Shown here piece after piece: positions 15,277-25,011 of a stretch of DNA of 64,000 bases. The number at the start of each line of letters is the position of its first letter. Position 1 is the first letter of the stretch. The stretch is taken from contig NZ_PCDP01000002.1 of assembly GCF_003240585.1 (NCBI RefSeq), positions 1 through 64,000 of the forward strand, in the 5' to 3' direction. The notes below the pieces were generated by a model. The model had not been told where the DNA came from and did not search any database. It worked only from the letters and a program-made list of their open reading frames with translations. This DNA comes from Arminella tubonensis (lineage in GTDB: Bacteria > Pseudomonadota > Alphaproteobacteria > Rhizobiales > Rhizobiaceae). Made by a program: the position numbers and the translations under genes.

Positions 15277-17961
15277 CTACCACTTGACGCGGATACCGAC
15301 AGTCCCACTCACAGTATAGCTGTCACCGAAGTTTTTCAGCGAGGACTTGGCTGCTGCCTCGCCGTAGAGCGAGAAGCGTTCGTTGCTCCAATTGTAGGCG
15401 CCGCCGAGGGTGAGACCCGCCCACAGGCGGTCGTTCTTACTCTCGAAGCCGGTGCCGGCGACATCGACGGCGGTCCCGTCCAGGAATTCGCTGTAGAGAT
15501 TGGTGATGCCATAGACTCGCGCGCGGGCCATCTGGCCATCCGTCTTCTTCCAGCTCTCCTCGTGGTCGATCGCAAGGCCGAGCCGCCCGACCAGGCTGTC
15601 GCCTTGATCGAGCGAAACCCGCGCGCCGAACCTGTCGACGAAGCTGTCGAAGTTTACGGACGAGTAGATAAGCTGGGCCTGCGGCGTGATCGACCATGAC
15701 CCCGAGGCAACCAAGCGCTTGCCGGTTTCAACACTCAGAGCATAGCCAAAACCATTGTTGCCATTCGTCATATCGCCGTTGACGAGATCGGATTTCAGGT
15801 TGCTGTCGTACCAGGTCGCCTGGCTCTGTGCGTCCACATAGAAACCGCTCTCGCCATACCAGGTGAGCGTCGCGCCGCCGCCGTAGCCGGTCGTGTCGAT
15901 CTTGCCATCGCCGTAAACCGAGCCGATGTCACCGGAAAGGGTGCCATAGTGGGCGGTCAGGCCGCCGATCAGTCGGCCACTGCTGCCTTCGTAGAACTCG
16001 CCATCGAGCCCCGCCTCAAGCTTGAACAGGTCGTAGTCATAGCTGGTGCTGCTCGTGCTGGCGTCCGGCTCGATGCTGGCGTGCATGCCTTCGGTGCGCA
16101 GCCAGATGGCCTCCGGTCCGGTGACAGGTGTTTCGTTGCCGCCGACCGTCCAGTAGCGGTCGCCGACACGCTGCTGCAGCGTGGAGAGCCCGTTCATGCC
16201 GAGCAGCATTTGCGGATAGGCTTCATAGAGCGGAACACCGGGCTGGTAGAGCGGTGCGGAGGGTGCAGAGGGGTCCGCCGGGTCCGACAGGAGCGTCGAG
16301 CGCAGATACCAGTCCCCGTCCGCTGGCGTCGAGACGCCGCCCTGGTAGAGGCGGTAGGCATAGGCGCCGCCGACAACGGCCTGGTCACCATGGTATACAT
16401 AATCGCCGGCGAGCGAGAAGGCGCCGGCCGAAATGCCGCCGACATCGACGATCTTGATGCCCTCGACGGTTTGCGCGCCACTGTCTCCAAGGTTGATCAC
16501 TTTGACGTTTGTCGTACCTGATGTGTTGCCGGTGACAACCAGGCGGTCGGTTGGGGAGGCATCGCCATCAAGCTCGCTCTCGATTTCGAGTGTGCCGCCG
16601 CTGCCGATATAGTCGCCGGCAATCGTCAGCGTTCCGATGGAGTTACCGGGCGCAATCGTGCCGGCGTTGTCGGTCGTGCCGACCTGGCCGTTGCCCTGCA
16701 ACCGTCCGCCCGCCAGAACATCCATCGTGCCACCGAGGATGCCGTTCACCGACAGCGTGCCCGCTTCGACGATGGTGTTACCAGCGAAGGCGGAATTGTC
16801 GGCGCTCAGGATCGTTTTCCCGCTGCCGACCTGGCGGATGGTGCCAGTGCCGAAGATGAGATTGTCGAACGTGAAGGCGTCCGAGCGATTGAAGGCCAGC
16901 GTCGCATTGTTCGTGATATTGCCGATGACGCTGCCGGTGGTGCCACCATTGCCAATCTGCAAGGTACCGTTTTGAATATCCCAGTCGGTCTGCGCCGTGC
17001 CGGTCCCGATCAGCGACCATGTGCCCGTACCGGTCTTCTCGAAGGTGTCGAAATTCCGGTATTGCGCCGACGCCCCGATGGCGGAAACGTCGAAACTGTC
17101 GGTGCCGCTTCCGCCGAGGCGCAGCGTGTCGTTGGCTGCGGCCGCATTACCGACGACGTTGCCCTCAATCACCGAGCCGGCCTGCAGTTCCAGCGTGATG
17201 CCGTTCGTTGCCCCCGCCGTCAGAAATATCGCATTGGCTTGCGCAGCGCCCGCGCGGATTGTGCCACTGTTGATCAGATTGAGACTAACGCTGCTTGAGC
17301 GACTCGCGATCGCTTCCGCTCCGTTTCCGCCCTCGACCAACCCCGTGTTGACGATTGCGCCATTGGTCGCGCTGACGAGAAGAATTCCGTTGCCGCCGAG
17401 GGTGGTACCCGTCCCGCCTCGCACCGTTCCATTGTTGGCGAAGGTAACGCCTGGGGCTGCGCTCACAAATATCGTGACGCCGTTCCCACCCACTCCGCTC
17501 AGGCCGGCTCCGCCCTGGATGATACCGTCATTGGTCACGCGTACGCTGTTGCGGAGTACAACGCCGCTACCCGTGGTCCCGCCGCCCGACGGCAGATTGC
17601 TGCCCACGACGTTACCCACCAATGTGAACGATCCTGTTCCGGACGAAAGGGAAAGAAAGCCGCCGCTGGTATTGCCCGCGAGAGTGAACGCGCCTGTATC
17701 GATGGTGATCGGTTTCGAAGGCGCTGTCAGACTGGTGCTGGACACCGCAAAAGTACCGGTCAACCGGATTGTCGCGGTCGGATCGGGATCGGCATTTGCG
17801 GCGGTGATCGCAGCGTTGAGCTGCGCCTGGCTGTTCGCCGTGTAGGTCGCCGCCATTGCCTCTGAAGGACCCAAGCCGGCAAGTGCGAGTGCTGCACAAC
17901 TGACCCCAGCCAGAAGGTTTCGAGTTCGGAATTTCCCCAGGCCTACACCGCCGTCACCCAT
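15277..17961 (-). CDS. Large autotransporter adhesin-like protein (type Va)
   Basis: The 894-residue product has a signal peptide (NLLAGVSCAALALAGLG), a long passenger of Gly/Thr/Asn-rich beta-helix repeats at about 45-590 (NNGTVRGGTGTTLGG, NSGTIRAGAAQANAI, GAGTLSVNGILGG-like units), and a C-terminal beta-barrel of about 270 residues from IWLRTEGMHA to the aromatic end VGIRVKW. The barrel carries the passenger across the outer membrane. Passenger repeats of this type are seen in adhesins and surface haemagglutinins. GGGGAG before the ATG at 17961 is the best start; the frame is open 20 codons further. It stands alone. Confidence 0.88.
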   Translation of the reverse strand: MGDGGVGLGKFRTRNLLAGVSCAALALAGLGPSEAMAATYTANSQAQLNAAITAANADPDPTATIRLTGTFAVSSTSLTAPSKPITIDTGAFTLAGNTSGGFLSLSSGTGSFTLVGNVVGSNLPSGGGTTGSGVVLRNSVRVTNDGIIQGGAGLSGVGGNGVTIFVSAAPGVTFANNGTVRGGTGTTLGGNGILLVSATNGAIVNTGLVEGGNGAEAIASRSSSVSLNLINSGTIRAGAAQANAIFLTAGATNGITLELQAGSVIEGNVVGNAAAANDTLRLGGSGTDSFDVSAIGASAQYRNFDTFEKTGTGTWSLIGTGTAQTDWDIQNGTLQIGNGGTTGSVIGNITNNATLAFNRSDAFTFDNLIFGTGTIRQVGSGKTILSADNSAFAGNTIVEAGTLSVNGILGGTMDVLAGGRLQGNGQVGTTDNAGTIAPGNSIGTLTIAGDYIGSGGTLEIESELDGDASPTDRLVVTGNTSGTTNVKVINLGDSGAQTVEGIKIVDVGGISAGAFSLAGDYVYHGDQAVVGGAYAYRLYQGGVSTPADGDWYLRSTLLSDPADPSAPSAPLYQPGVPLYEAYPQMLLGMNGLSTLQQRVGDRYWTVGGNETPVTGPEAIWLRTEGMHASIEPDASTSSTSYDYDLFKLEAGLDGEFYEGSSGRLIGGLTAHYGTLSGDIGSVYGDGKIDTTGYGGGATLTWYGESGFYVDAQSQATWYDSNLKSDLVNGDMTNGNNGFGYALSVETGKRLVASGSWSITPQAQLIYSSVNFDSFVDRFGARVSLDQGDSLVGRLGLAIDHEESWKKTDGQMARARVYGITNLYSEFLDGTAVDVAGTGFESKNDRLWAGLTLGGAYNWSNERFSLYGEAAAKSSLKNFGDSYTVSGTVGIRVKW

Positions 17962-18891
17962 GCACAGCTCCCCAAAGTTGTTGCTAGGATAAAAATCATC
18001 TCGTGGATGATGATATATCACCGCATTTTCGGTTAAAGCAATTGGGGAGGATTGAATGCGTCAGGTAGTGGCAGCGCTGCAACAGCAGCTCTGATGAACG
18101 TTCATCGCCCCTCTATCCAAGGACTGAGGGAGAGTTGATCGGGTGACGCGCAAGATCGTGCCGAGTTTTGTGGCCTACGCTGTCGAGCGCGATTCCATAC
18201 TCACGGCATGGCCAGTTTCTCTGTGAGGAGAATCGGAAATAAAGGTCCTTAGCGCGGTCAGTCGCGAGTGCAAATTTTGCTACAAATTCGGCAAGAGCGT
18301 AAAGGAACGACCGGGTATTCAGCCGGCCGCGCTTCAAGAAGTGTCTCCGTCATTCCGATGCTCAGAGCCCTGAATACGTTCCCAGGCTGCGACCGCTTGA
18401 GGGCCAACGCACTCCCACCAAAGCTGGGAGAAAAGTATGTGCTCCTTGATCATATGACCACGAGGGCATCGATTTGATCGTCAGTTCCATTGAAGAATGT
18501 TGCAGGCATCGCGGACGTAATTGTGATTGGCTGTCGGGATGGATCTCAAGCCTAGATCCAGGGATGATCGATATGGGAAGAGCCTCCTCCCTTCGCAGGC
18601 GGATGACGCCCGTTGATGGCGTTTCCGTCTCGAAGAGATTTTCGCTGCCAACCTACTTTTTGGCGCCCAGTCAATTTGCTTTCAAATTTCAGGGCCTCGA
18701 CGCTGCCACCTGAACTTTAGGTTCGCGGGCACATTTCCCTGCCCCCTTTGCTCGCGCAAGTGACATCAGCATCTGGCCGATCGCGAAAGCGGCCTTTGGT
18801 CAATCGCAGGTTGGGCGACTCAATGAATCAAATCGCATGGAAGCATTGGCCTCCGCTTTGTGCTAGTCTCGGAGGAGCGGGAACTGGCGCT
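17962..18891. other. Intergenic region between divergent autotransporter and cyclase genes
   Basis: About 930 bases with short frames on both strands, none with a good start or motif. Promoters for both flanking genes must lie here. The A/T-rich part near 18000-18050 just upstream of the autotransporter is the likeliest for that gene. Confidence 0.4.
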
Positions 18892-20676
18892 ATGAGCGAA
18901 ATGCGGAAAATTGCGGCGATCCTGGTCGCGGATGTGGTTGGTTACAGCCGTCTCGCTGGCGCGGATGAAGATCGAATCTTGGCGCGGCTGCGGACGCTGC
19001 GCAGCGATCTGATCGACCCAACCATCGCCGTGCACAATGGCCGCGTGGTCAAGCGCACCGGAGACGGAAGCCTCATCGAGTTCCGCAGTGTCGTTGATGC
19101 CGTCCGTTGCGCCATCGAAGTGCAGAACGGCATGGTCGAGCGAAATGCCGGCCTGCCGCCGGAACGTCGCATCGAGTTCCGCGTCGGTATCCATCTAGGC
19201 GACGTCGTCGAGGAGAGCGACGGCGATCTAATGGGCGACGGCGTGAATATCGCCGCGCGCCTCGAAGGGATTTGCGAGCCTGGCCGTATCTGTCTCTCCG
19301 AGCAAGCCTACTGGCAGGTCAAGGCAAGGCTCGATCTCGCGATCAACGATCGCGGCACAGTGCAACTCAAGAACATCGCCGATCCAGTCCGGGTCTATTC
19401 GCTGCAAGTCGGCGTTCCCGCCCAACCGAAGTCGGCGGTATCGGCTGCGAGCCGCGCGTCGGCAGAACCGTCGACGGTACCGCCTATTCCTGACAAGCCC
19501 TCCATCGCCGTGCTTGCATTCAACAATATGAGCGGCGATGCCGAACAGGAATACTTCTCCGACGGCATCAGTGAGGACATCATTACTGACCTCTCAAGGG
19601 TGCCAGAGTTGCATGTGATCGCCCGCAATTCGTCTTTCGTCTACAAGAAGGGCGCCGTCTCAGTACCGGACATGGCCAAGGCGCTTGGTGTCCGCTACGT
19701 GCTCGAGGGCAGCGTGCGCAAGGCTGGCAACCGGGTGCGGGTCACAGCGCAATTGATCGATGCGAGCGACGGTGGGCATGTCTGGGCCAACCGCTTCGAT
19801 CGTGAGCTCACCGACATTTTCGCGGTTCAGGACGAACTCACGCGGGAGATCGTGGCTGCGCTCAGGTTGAAACTCTCCGTCGGCGCGCAGGATCGCTTAG
19901 CGCAGGGGCGCGCAGCAGATGTCGAGGCATACGAATTCTTCTTACGTGGCCGGGAGCAGGCGTCGGCCCACACCCGACGCGGAAATATTGCCGCCCGCAG
20001 CCTGGCCGCCGACGCCATCGCTATTGATCCGGGATATGTGGCGGCCCACGCCCTCATCGCCTTCACTCATGTGATCGACTACGCCAATGGTTGGACGAGC
20101 GATCCGGAGCACTCGCTGCAGATTGGGCTAGAACTCGCGCAGCGCGCCGTAGAAATGGCGGAGGAACAGCCCAACGGCCACTTCGCGTTAGGCATGGCTT
20201 GCATGTGGGGCCGACAGCTTGACCGGGCGCGGGCGGAGGCGCAACGCTGCATCGCCCTCTCGCCCAGCTCCGGGGAATTTCTTCGCTTGATGGCCCATGT
20301 TCAGATATTCTCCGGCGACCCCGCGGGGGCGCTTAAGACGCTTGATGCCTCCATGCGGTTGGACCCTCACTATCCAGAAATCGCGCTGCAATTTCTCGCC
20401 GATGCCCGTTTTTCCCTTGGCGAATATGAGCAAGCGATCGCCGCGATCCAACAGCGTCTCGCACGAAACCCTCAATCAGAGACAGCCTATGCCCTGCTGG
20501 CGTCGTGTTACGGCCACCTCGGCAGGCCGGAGGAGAGCAAACAGGCCTGGGAGCGCGCGCTCCAGATAAATCCTGGCTTCTCAGTCGAGCGCCGCCGCCG
20601 CGTCCTTCCATTCTTGAACCCCGAGGATTTTGAGCGCCGCGTTGAAGGAATCCGTAAGGCAGGATTAGCGGTCTGA
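18892..20676 (+). CDS. Class III adenylate/guanylate cyclase with TolB-like and TPR domains
   Basis: Residues 1-170 form a class III cyclase catalytic domain (AAILVADVVGYSRLAG, VKRTGDGSLIEF, RVGIHLGDV, DGVNIAARLEG), which makes cyclic nucleotide from ATP or GTP. Residues about 205-340 are a TolB-like/FlgO-type unit (PSIAVLAFNNMSGDAEQEY, VLEGSVRKAGNRVRVTAQL, GGHVWANRFDREL). The rest is TPR-like helical repeats. This three-part plan is frequent and highly expanded in Rhizobiales. The metal-binding aspartates of the cyclase are present, so it may be active. The ATG at 18892 gives the usual MSEMRKIAAILVADV start; the frame is open 48 codons upstream. Confidence 0.9.
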   Translation: MSEMRKIAAILVADVVGYSRLAGADEDRILARLRTLRSDLIDPTIAVHNGRVVKRTGDGSLIEFRSVVDAVRCAIEVQNGMVERNAGLPPERRIEFRVGIHLGDVVEESDGDLMGDGVNIAARLEGICEPGRICLSEQAYWQVKARLDLAINDRGTVQLKNIADPVRVYSLQVGVPAQPKSAVSAASRASAEPSTVPPIPDKPSIAVLAFNNMSGDAEQEYFSDGISEDIITDLSRVPELHVIARNSSFVYKKGAVSVPDMAKALGVRYVLEGSVRKAGNRVRVTAQLIDASDGGHVWANRFDRELTDIFAVQDELTREIVAALRLKLSVGAQDRLAQGRAADVEAYEFFLRGREQASAHTRRGNIAARSLAADAIAIDPGYVAAHALIAFTHVIDYANGWTSDPEHSLQIGLELAQRAVEMAEEQPNGHFALGMACMWGRQLDRARAEAQRCIALSPSSGEFLRLMAHVQIFSGDPAGALKTLDASMRLDPHYPEIALQFLADARFSLGEYEQAIAAIQQRLARNPQSETAYALLASCYGHLGRPEESKQAWERALQINPGFSVERRRRVLPFLNPEDFERRVEGIRKAGLAV

Positions 20677-21134
20677 CGCGCTCAGCCACCTATGGATCAA
20701 AGAGATGGCGCTTGGCCGCTCCCTTGCCGTTCGGGCCGACCACCCCGACAGGGGTTCAGCATCAGGATCGCCGCGCCGGTGAGCCCGGACACGGTGAGTT
20801 CCGGCCAATCACCGTTCGAAAGGCCCTGACGAGTGGTCGACCCGCGCCGCGATCCACCAATTTCGTATTCGGCGCTCGCTCAAAATACAAAGTGGTCAGC
20901 AGGTATTCGTAATTTGTGCTGGATCTTGGCACCCGCTGAAGCTGAATTGATCATCCGAGGTCACGGAAAGCCGCAATGGGACCTACGGCCACGTCATGAC
21001 ATTGGCTTCGACAGCGCCCTTGCTGTAGCTCGCTTGCCCTTCGCCTTCACCTTCAGCCGGAGATGCAGGAACAAAATCGGCCGTCCCTAATTTTCACTGC
21101 GAGGAAATCCCTATGGCGTTGGGAGATCAAGCGA
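20677..21134. other. Intergenic stretch, possible ABC-ATPase crumb
   Basis: On the minus strand near 20730-20745 a short piece reads VGPNGKG, like a Walker A of an ABC ATPase, but flanking frames do not continue it. Otherwise nothing is recognised. Confidence 0.3.
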
Positions 21135-21404
21135 ATGCTGTCAGATATGGATTGGTCGAGGGGCATATATGTTTCGACCACGGGAGCAGAGGTTTTCCAG
21201 TTGATAGACAACACCAGAAGTGCGCTGAAACTGCTCATGAACGCGTGGCCCGTCTCCGACGGCCGGCAATTTGTGAACGCCATGGTGCTTTGCCAATCTG
21301 TGCTCGATGGCCAACTTGATCCGGATAGGGCGCGAGACGCCTTCATCGAGGCAGCATGGGAAGCGAACGTTGTCGTAAGGGAGCGGGCCAAAAGTCATCC
21401 ATAA
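21135..21404 (+). CDS. DUF982 domain protein
   Basis: The 89-residue product matches the small DUF982 family found almost only in Rhizobiales, with the pattern AMVLCQSVLDGQLDPDRAR and AFIEAAWEANVVV. Its function is unknown. An ATG 24 codons upstream is open, but the family length and GGGAGA nine bases before 21135 favour this start. It stands alone; DUF982 genes tend to occur in many dispersed copies on rhizobial replicons. Confidence 0.8.
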   Translation: MLSDMDWSRGIYVSTTGAEVFQLIDNTRSALKLLMNAWPVSDGRQFVNAMVLCQSVLDGQLDPDRARDAFIEAAWEANVVVRERAKSHP

Positions 21405-21928
21405 TATGCCCCAGGTCACATTTAGAACTGGTGCGTGGGTGGGAGAGGTTCTCAATGTCGCAAAGAATAAGCCGGGACGCTAACGTTCCGACCTTCTTCG
21501 ATCTGTCGCAATACCACTGCCGTACATGCGGGTCAGCGCCGAAGACAAATTCAATGCCCCCAGCATGACAGACGCCTGTTGAAAATCAGCCAGTTGGTTC
21601 GAGTTGGCTGAGTTGACAAAGTGGGTTCCAAATCGGCTGAGCATGATTCAAGGCTGCTTTTTGAGAGCAGTATCGGCACCCGGCGCCTGCGGTGAGGCCG
21701 CGTGCACCGACTTGCTGGCTAGACCGTAAGGTTTTTACCGTCCATTCTCAGGGGCGAAGCACCGCCGGGGGACCAGTTATACTTATCGTACCTGCGAGGT
21801 TGCCTGTCGTCGTCCGGGATAGTAGCTTGCGACTTGCTACCGCAGCACTTGACCGTCGAAAGGCAAGCATTTGCCCTGTAGGTTCATGGCGCGCGTTAAA
21901 TGACCGCGGAAAGTGGAAAGGAAATGGC
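21405..21928. other. Intergenic stretch before the second cold-shock gene
   Basis: No gene is supported. Short repeats of the type AGTTGG(C/T)TGAG occur near 21580-21640 but are too weak to name. The cold-shock leader probably fills the last 150 bases. Confidence 0.35.
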
Positions 21929-22132
21929 ATGCCCACCGGTACTGTGAAATTTTTTAGTGACGACAAGGGATATGGCTTCATTACACCCGAGAACGGCGGA
22001 ACGGACGTGTTCGTCCACGTGTCCGCTTTGGAGCGAGGGGGTTCGCTCAGAGAAGGTGACAAGGTCAGCTTCGAGGTTGGCCAAGATCGCAAGACCGGGA
22101 AGTCGAAGGCCGAGAACGTCAGCGTGCTCTGA
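21929..22132 (+). CDS. Cold-shock protein (CspA family), second copy
   Basis: The 67-residue protein begins [19 protein letters not shown] and holds RNP1 (GYGFITP) and RNP2 (DVFVHVS). It is a single cold-shock domain that binds single-stranded RNA or DNA. It differs from the copy at 14242 at many positions (FFSDD for WFNGE), so the two are paralogues and not a recent duplication. AAAGGA six bases before the ATG sets the start; the upstream part of the open frame is not coding. Confidence 0.95.
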   Translation: MPTGTVKFFSDDKGYGFITPENGGTDVFVHVSALERGGSLREGDKVSFEVGQDRKTGKSKAENVSVL

Positions 22133-22299
22133 TCAACTGGTCGTCGCGGTGTTTCCGATCTTGGCAATGGCCGATCCGATAGTGGATAAGTCCCGCTGCG
22201 ACGAGGCGCCAAACCAAAGGAAGAGGTCCGCGAAAGATTGCCATTGAAGGGATTGGCAAAGCGGCGATTGGAGCGGTCAAACTGACGGTGCCGTCTTCG

Positions 22300-22616
22300 T
22301 TATTGCAGTGGAAACAACTCTTGCTCCCTGCAGAGCAACTGCAATTTTTGTTGCGATAGATCTAGTTGGTCCCAGCGCACCCTATATCCGCCATGCCGAG
22401 CTCGCAGTCGTAAGAATCGCAGAATTTCACTTCCGATGGCCGAGGCGGATAGCCGCTCAAGCAAAGCATATCCGCCAACGCGGAATTCCGTGATGATGAG
22501 ATCGCCGTCTCCCTCCCGCTTCACGGCGCGCCGCCCTCTTCAATACGGCCTATGGACTTTCCGGCCTTGGAAATCACTGCTTTCCCGATCAACAATTCGA
22601 TTTTGATCTCAGGCAT
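22300..22616 (-). pseudogene. Frameshifted PRC-barrel protein
   Basis: From the ATG at 22616, with AGGAG before it, a 32-codon frame reads PEIKIELLIGKAVISKAGK and GRIEEGGAP before a stop. In the next frame the protein continues as GDGDLIITEFRVGGYALLE and GGYRVRWDQLDLS. Together they make one PRC-barrel-like protein with a single shift near 22528. PRC-barrel domains occur in ribosome-maturation factors and photosystem proteins and are widespread, with no set function, in rhizobia. It is third in the Nramp/PRC-barrel operon. Confidence 0.6.
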
Positions 22617-22618
22617 GG

Positions 22619-22978
22619 TCATGCTCCTGGAATCCTTCCTATCAATCGATCGCGCAGCCAATCCTGCCAATCGAAAACGTCCGTCTCCCGAACGTCCACT
22701 TTCAACTCAACGTTCAGGCGAACCTCCTTGACCTCGCTCCAGAGGAAACGGTGAGGCTCCGAATGCTTGACGCCGCCGAGCTTCGTCGCCATCCTTCTCG
22801 TCCAGCGCTCGGGCCATGGGCCGAGGCGGCGAGCCATTGCAATGGAACCAATCTCGATCCCGATTATCCGCGGCGGCCTATCCGGCCGAAGCTCAGCAAG
22901 GATGCTGTCGACCTTTCCCATCTTCACGCCGTTTCGATCGACCAGCTGCTTGTCCAGGACGTCACGAACCAAATCCAT
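22619..22978 (-). CDS. PRC-barrel domain protein
   Basis: The 119-residue product starts MDLVRDVLDKQLVDRNGVKM and continues GKVDSILAEL, the usual first strands of a PRC barrel, then a basic loop and a VKEVRLNVELKVDVRET strand pair. Its start overlaps the stop of the Nramp gene by one base (TGATG), so it was translated by coupling with that transporter. With the transporter broken, its expression may be lowered. The role beside an Nramp transporter is unknown; the same gene order is, to my knowledge, met in other rhizobia. Confidence 0.65.
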   Translation of the reverse strand: MDLVRDVLDKQLVDRNGVKMGKVDSILAELRPDRPPRIIGIEIGSIAMARRLGPWPERWTRRMATKLGGVKHSEPHRFLWSEVKEVRLNVELKVDVRETDVFDWQDWLRDRLIGRIPGA

Positions 22979-23890
22979 CAGCTACCTCCAACTATCTCAA
23001 GGGGGATTGTCACGATCGCTAGCAAAGCCCCCAGAACGATGATGAAGACCGTTGCAAAATTGGAAATAACTCCGTTGCGATCATCGCCCATATATCGCTG
23101 ATCATTCATCAGAAAAAGAAAGGGGATGACGGTCAGCGGTAGCGTCGCCGCCGTAAGAGCCATGGACAGAATAGTCAGCTTCAGCGGATCAAGTCCAAGG
23201 GCGATCGGGACTGCTGCCAGCAGAAGTGCCAATGTGTAAGCGGCACTGAATCCAGAGTCTTCACTCGGTTTTCGACCTTCGCCCCAGTTCCAGCCGAAGC
23301 CCTGCGCAACGAGATAGCCCTGCTGCAAGCCAAGCTCCAGGATCGCACCAAAGCAAGCGATCCCGAGCGATGCGACGAACAGCGTGTATCCTCAATGGCC
23401 AAATACCGGGATGAGCATCGTTGGAAGCTGGTGGTAGTCTATCACGTGGTTGACGCCATTTGGTGCCAGTATAAGCGCCGCGGTAATCAGCACGCCGACC
23501 GAGATCGTCCCTCTGAAGCTCGTGCCGAGACCGGCGATGGCGCGATTGACGCCGAGGTAGCTACGATCCCACTTATCTTCGATCGCGCCTGACGAGTAAA
23601 ATAAGAAAAGGTAGGGTGAAATCGATGCGCCGAGAATGCTGACGACCATAAACCAGTATGTGAGGTGGTCATGGCGCGGCAGGCTTGGCACTGCACCGGC
23701 GGCCAACATCCTCGAATTGGGCTTTAGCAATATCGCAGAGGCAACAAAGCATAGCGTGACCATTCCGAGGATCGATACGCCCCAAAAGATCCTCTATTTC
23801 GCCGGAGCTGATCAAGGCTTTCGGTAGCTGGTCGTCGAAACCTATCTGGCGCTGGAGACCACCTGCGAAATGGACAACGCGCCGAACGAA
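22978..23890 (-). pseudogene. Broken Nramp-family divalent metal transporter
   Basis: Two in-frame blocks are clear: 23763-23392 (ILGASISPYLFLFYSSGAIED, DKWDRSYLGVNRAIAGLG) and 23391-22978 (LFVASLGIACFGAILELGL, GYLVAQGFGWNWGE, LDPLKLTILSMALTAATLP). Both keep the same frame and are parted by one TGA at 23392-23394, in the place where relatives have Trp (VFGHxGYTLF). Further upstream, fragments continue in other frames (RGSFG, then GVSILGMVTLCFV after a small deletion), and the N-terminal third is unrecognisable. Nramp proteins import Mn or Fe with protons; this copy should be inactive. Confidence 0.75.
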
Positions 23891-24199
23891 CATATTTCAT
23901 GGTGTAGCTTGTCGCGCCGGCTCGCTTGCCGTGAAGCGAGATCGCTTGGAAACGTAGACCTTGAATTTTCCATGGACCCACAACCGATAGAACACCGCCG
24001 TTTGATGGCGTGTCCTTCGGGTTCTGTGTTTTGACTGCACCGGCGCCGATCGCGTGAGTGCCTTCCTGTCCGCAGGACAAAGTCTCCTTCGGTGCCAATC
24101 CTATAAGGGCCTGCGCCACGGTCTTTGATACGCACCTACGCAAGTCGCTTTTCGGAGTAGCGTTGAGGACGGCGAAGTTTTGCCCGGTCATCCCGTGAT

Positions 24200-24600
24200 C
24201 ATTCGGCTTGCAACGCCCGGAACTTGCGCACTCTTCATGCGATCCGCATGTTTTGTCCGAGCACCATCGCCTGGGACCGCCGCAAGACTGGTCCAGGAAA
24301 AGCCAGCCGCAATTTCGACCTTGGCACGCCCGCACGGGGCGGCGTTCGTCTCGCGACGTCAGTAACTCGGCGGCCAACGCGGCGATACGGTTGCTGATCG
24401 CATCCAAGTCCTTGGCGTCCGCGCGACGCCACGCGATATTGCCTGCAACGCGGCCGAGTGTTTGTTGCGACAGCCCACGTCGAGCATGTCGGCAACGACC
24501 TCGAGATCGTCCTGGCTGCTCCAGGGCTTACCAGACTCAGACAGGAAGAGGCGGCAGAGGGCCTCCCGCAATTGGCTCGACCGAGTTCAGCAACACTATT
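24200..24600 (-). pseudogene. Broken CGNR zinc-finger (ABATE-type) regulator
   Basis: Pieces in two frames match the end of CGNR proteins: LREALCRLFLSESGKP-like residues near 24560, then, after a shift, RIAALAAELLTS and VRACQGRNCGWLFLDQS with RRWCSDKTCG near 24300-24400. The zinc-finger cysteines are partly present, but the CGNR box is altered to CGSH and the frames do not join. CGNR proteins are taken to be transcription regulators. It lies between the Nramp and IS5 remnants. Confidence 0.6.
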
Positions 24601-24654
24601 CAGACGCCGATCGGTTGGCCTTGACGACTAAAATATCGCGTTCTTTGTCGTCGA

Positions 24655-24918
24655 TCACATCGCAGCGAGTGGCCCAGACGGGCGTGCACAAGTGAGCATT
24701 CGGTCAAAAACAGCGCCGGTCGTCTCAATGGCCAGATCCGAATAACGCCACTGGCCACCATGTGTCGCTCGGCACTTTACGGCCCAATCAGCCAGCGTTC
24801 CTCCGTCAACCAAGGCTGCCACGGTGGCGAGACCTGCTTCGTATTCTGGGCCGCTCGCCACTTCGAACTTCATCTCGCCGATGTGGTGGCGCATGGCGGC
24901 CTTATGTTTAGGTGGCAT
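24655..24918 (-). mobile_element. N-terminal remnant of an IS5-family transposase
   Basis: The 87 codons read PPKHKAAMRHHIGEMKFEVA, YEAGL, and then HGGQWRYSDLAIETT, as in IS5-group DDE transposases that begin with a helix-turn-helix-like unit. The frame then turns into unrelated residues, and the catalytic DDE domain is missing. No terminal inverted repeats were found. It is a relic. Confidence 0.65.
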
Positions 24919-25011
24919 CGCGTATCAATTGCGAGGATTTCGATCTCGGCGGCTTCATGCCAAACCATTGAACTTTGATCCCTGCATCAATGCCCTTCCC
25001 AAACCCTTTCT

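Noticed and set aside
16997..17845. A 282-codon plus-strand frame opposite the autotransporter gene
   Set aside because: It is a Pro/Leu/Val-rich antisense reading of the passenger repeats, with no start signal.
22978..23763. The TGA in the Nramp gene as a selenocysteine or read-through site
   Set aside because: No SECIS-like hairpin is evident after it, relatives have Trp there, and the front of the gene is also damaged, so plain decay is simpler.
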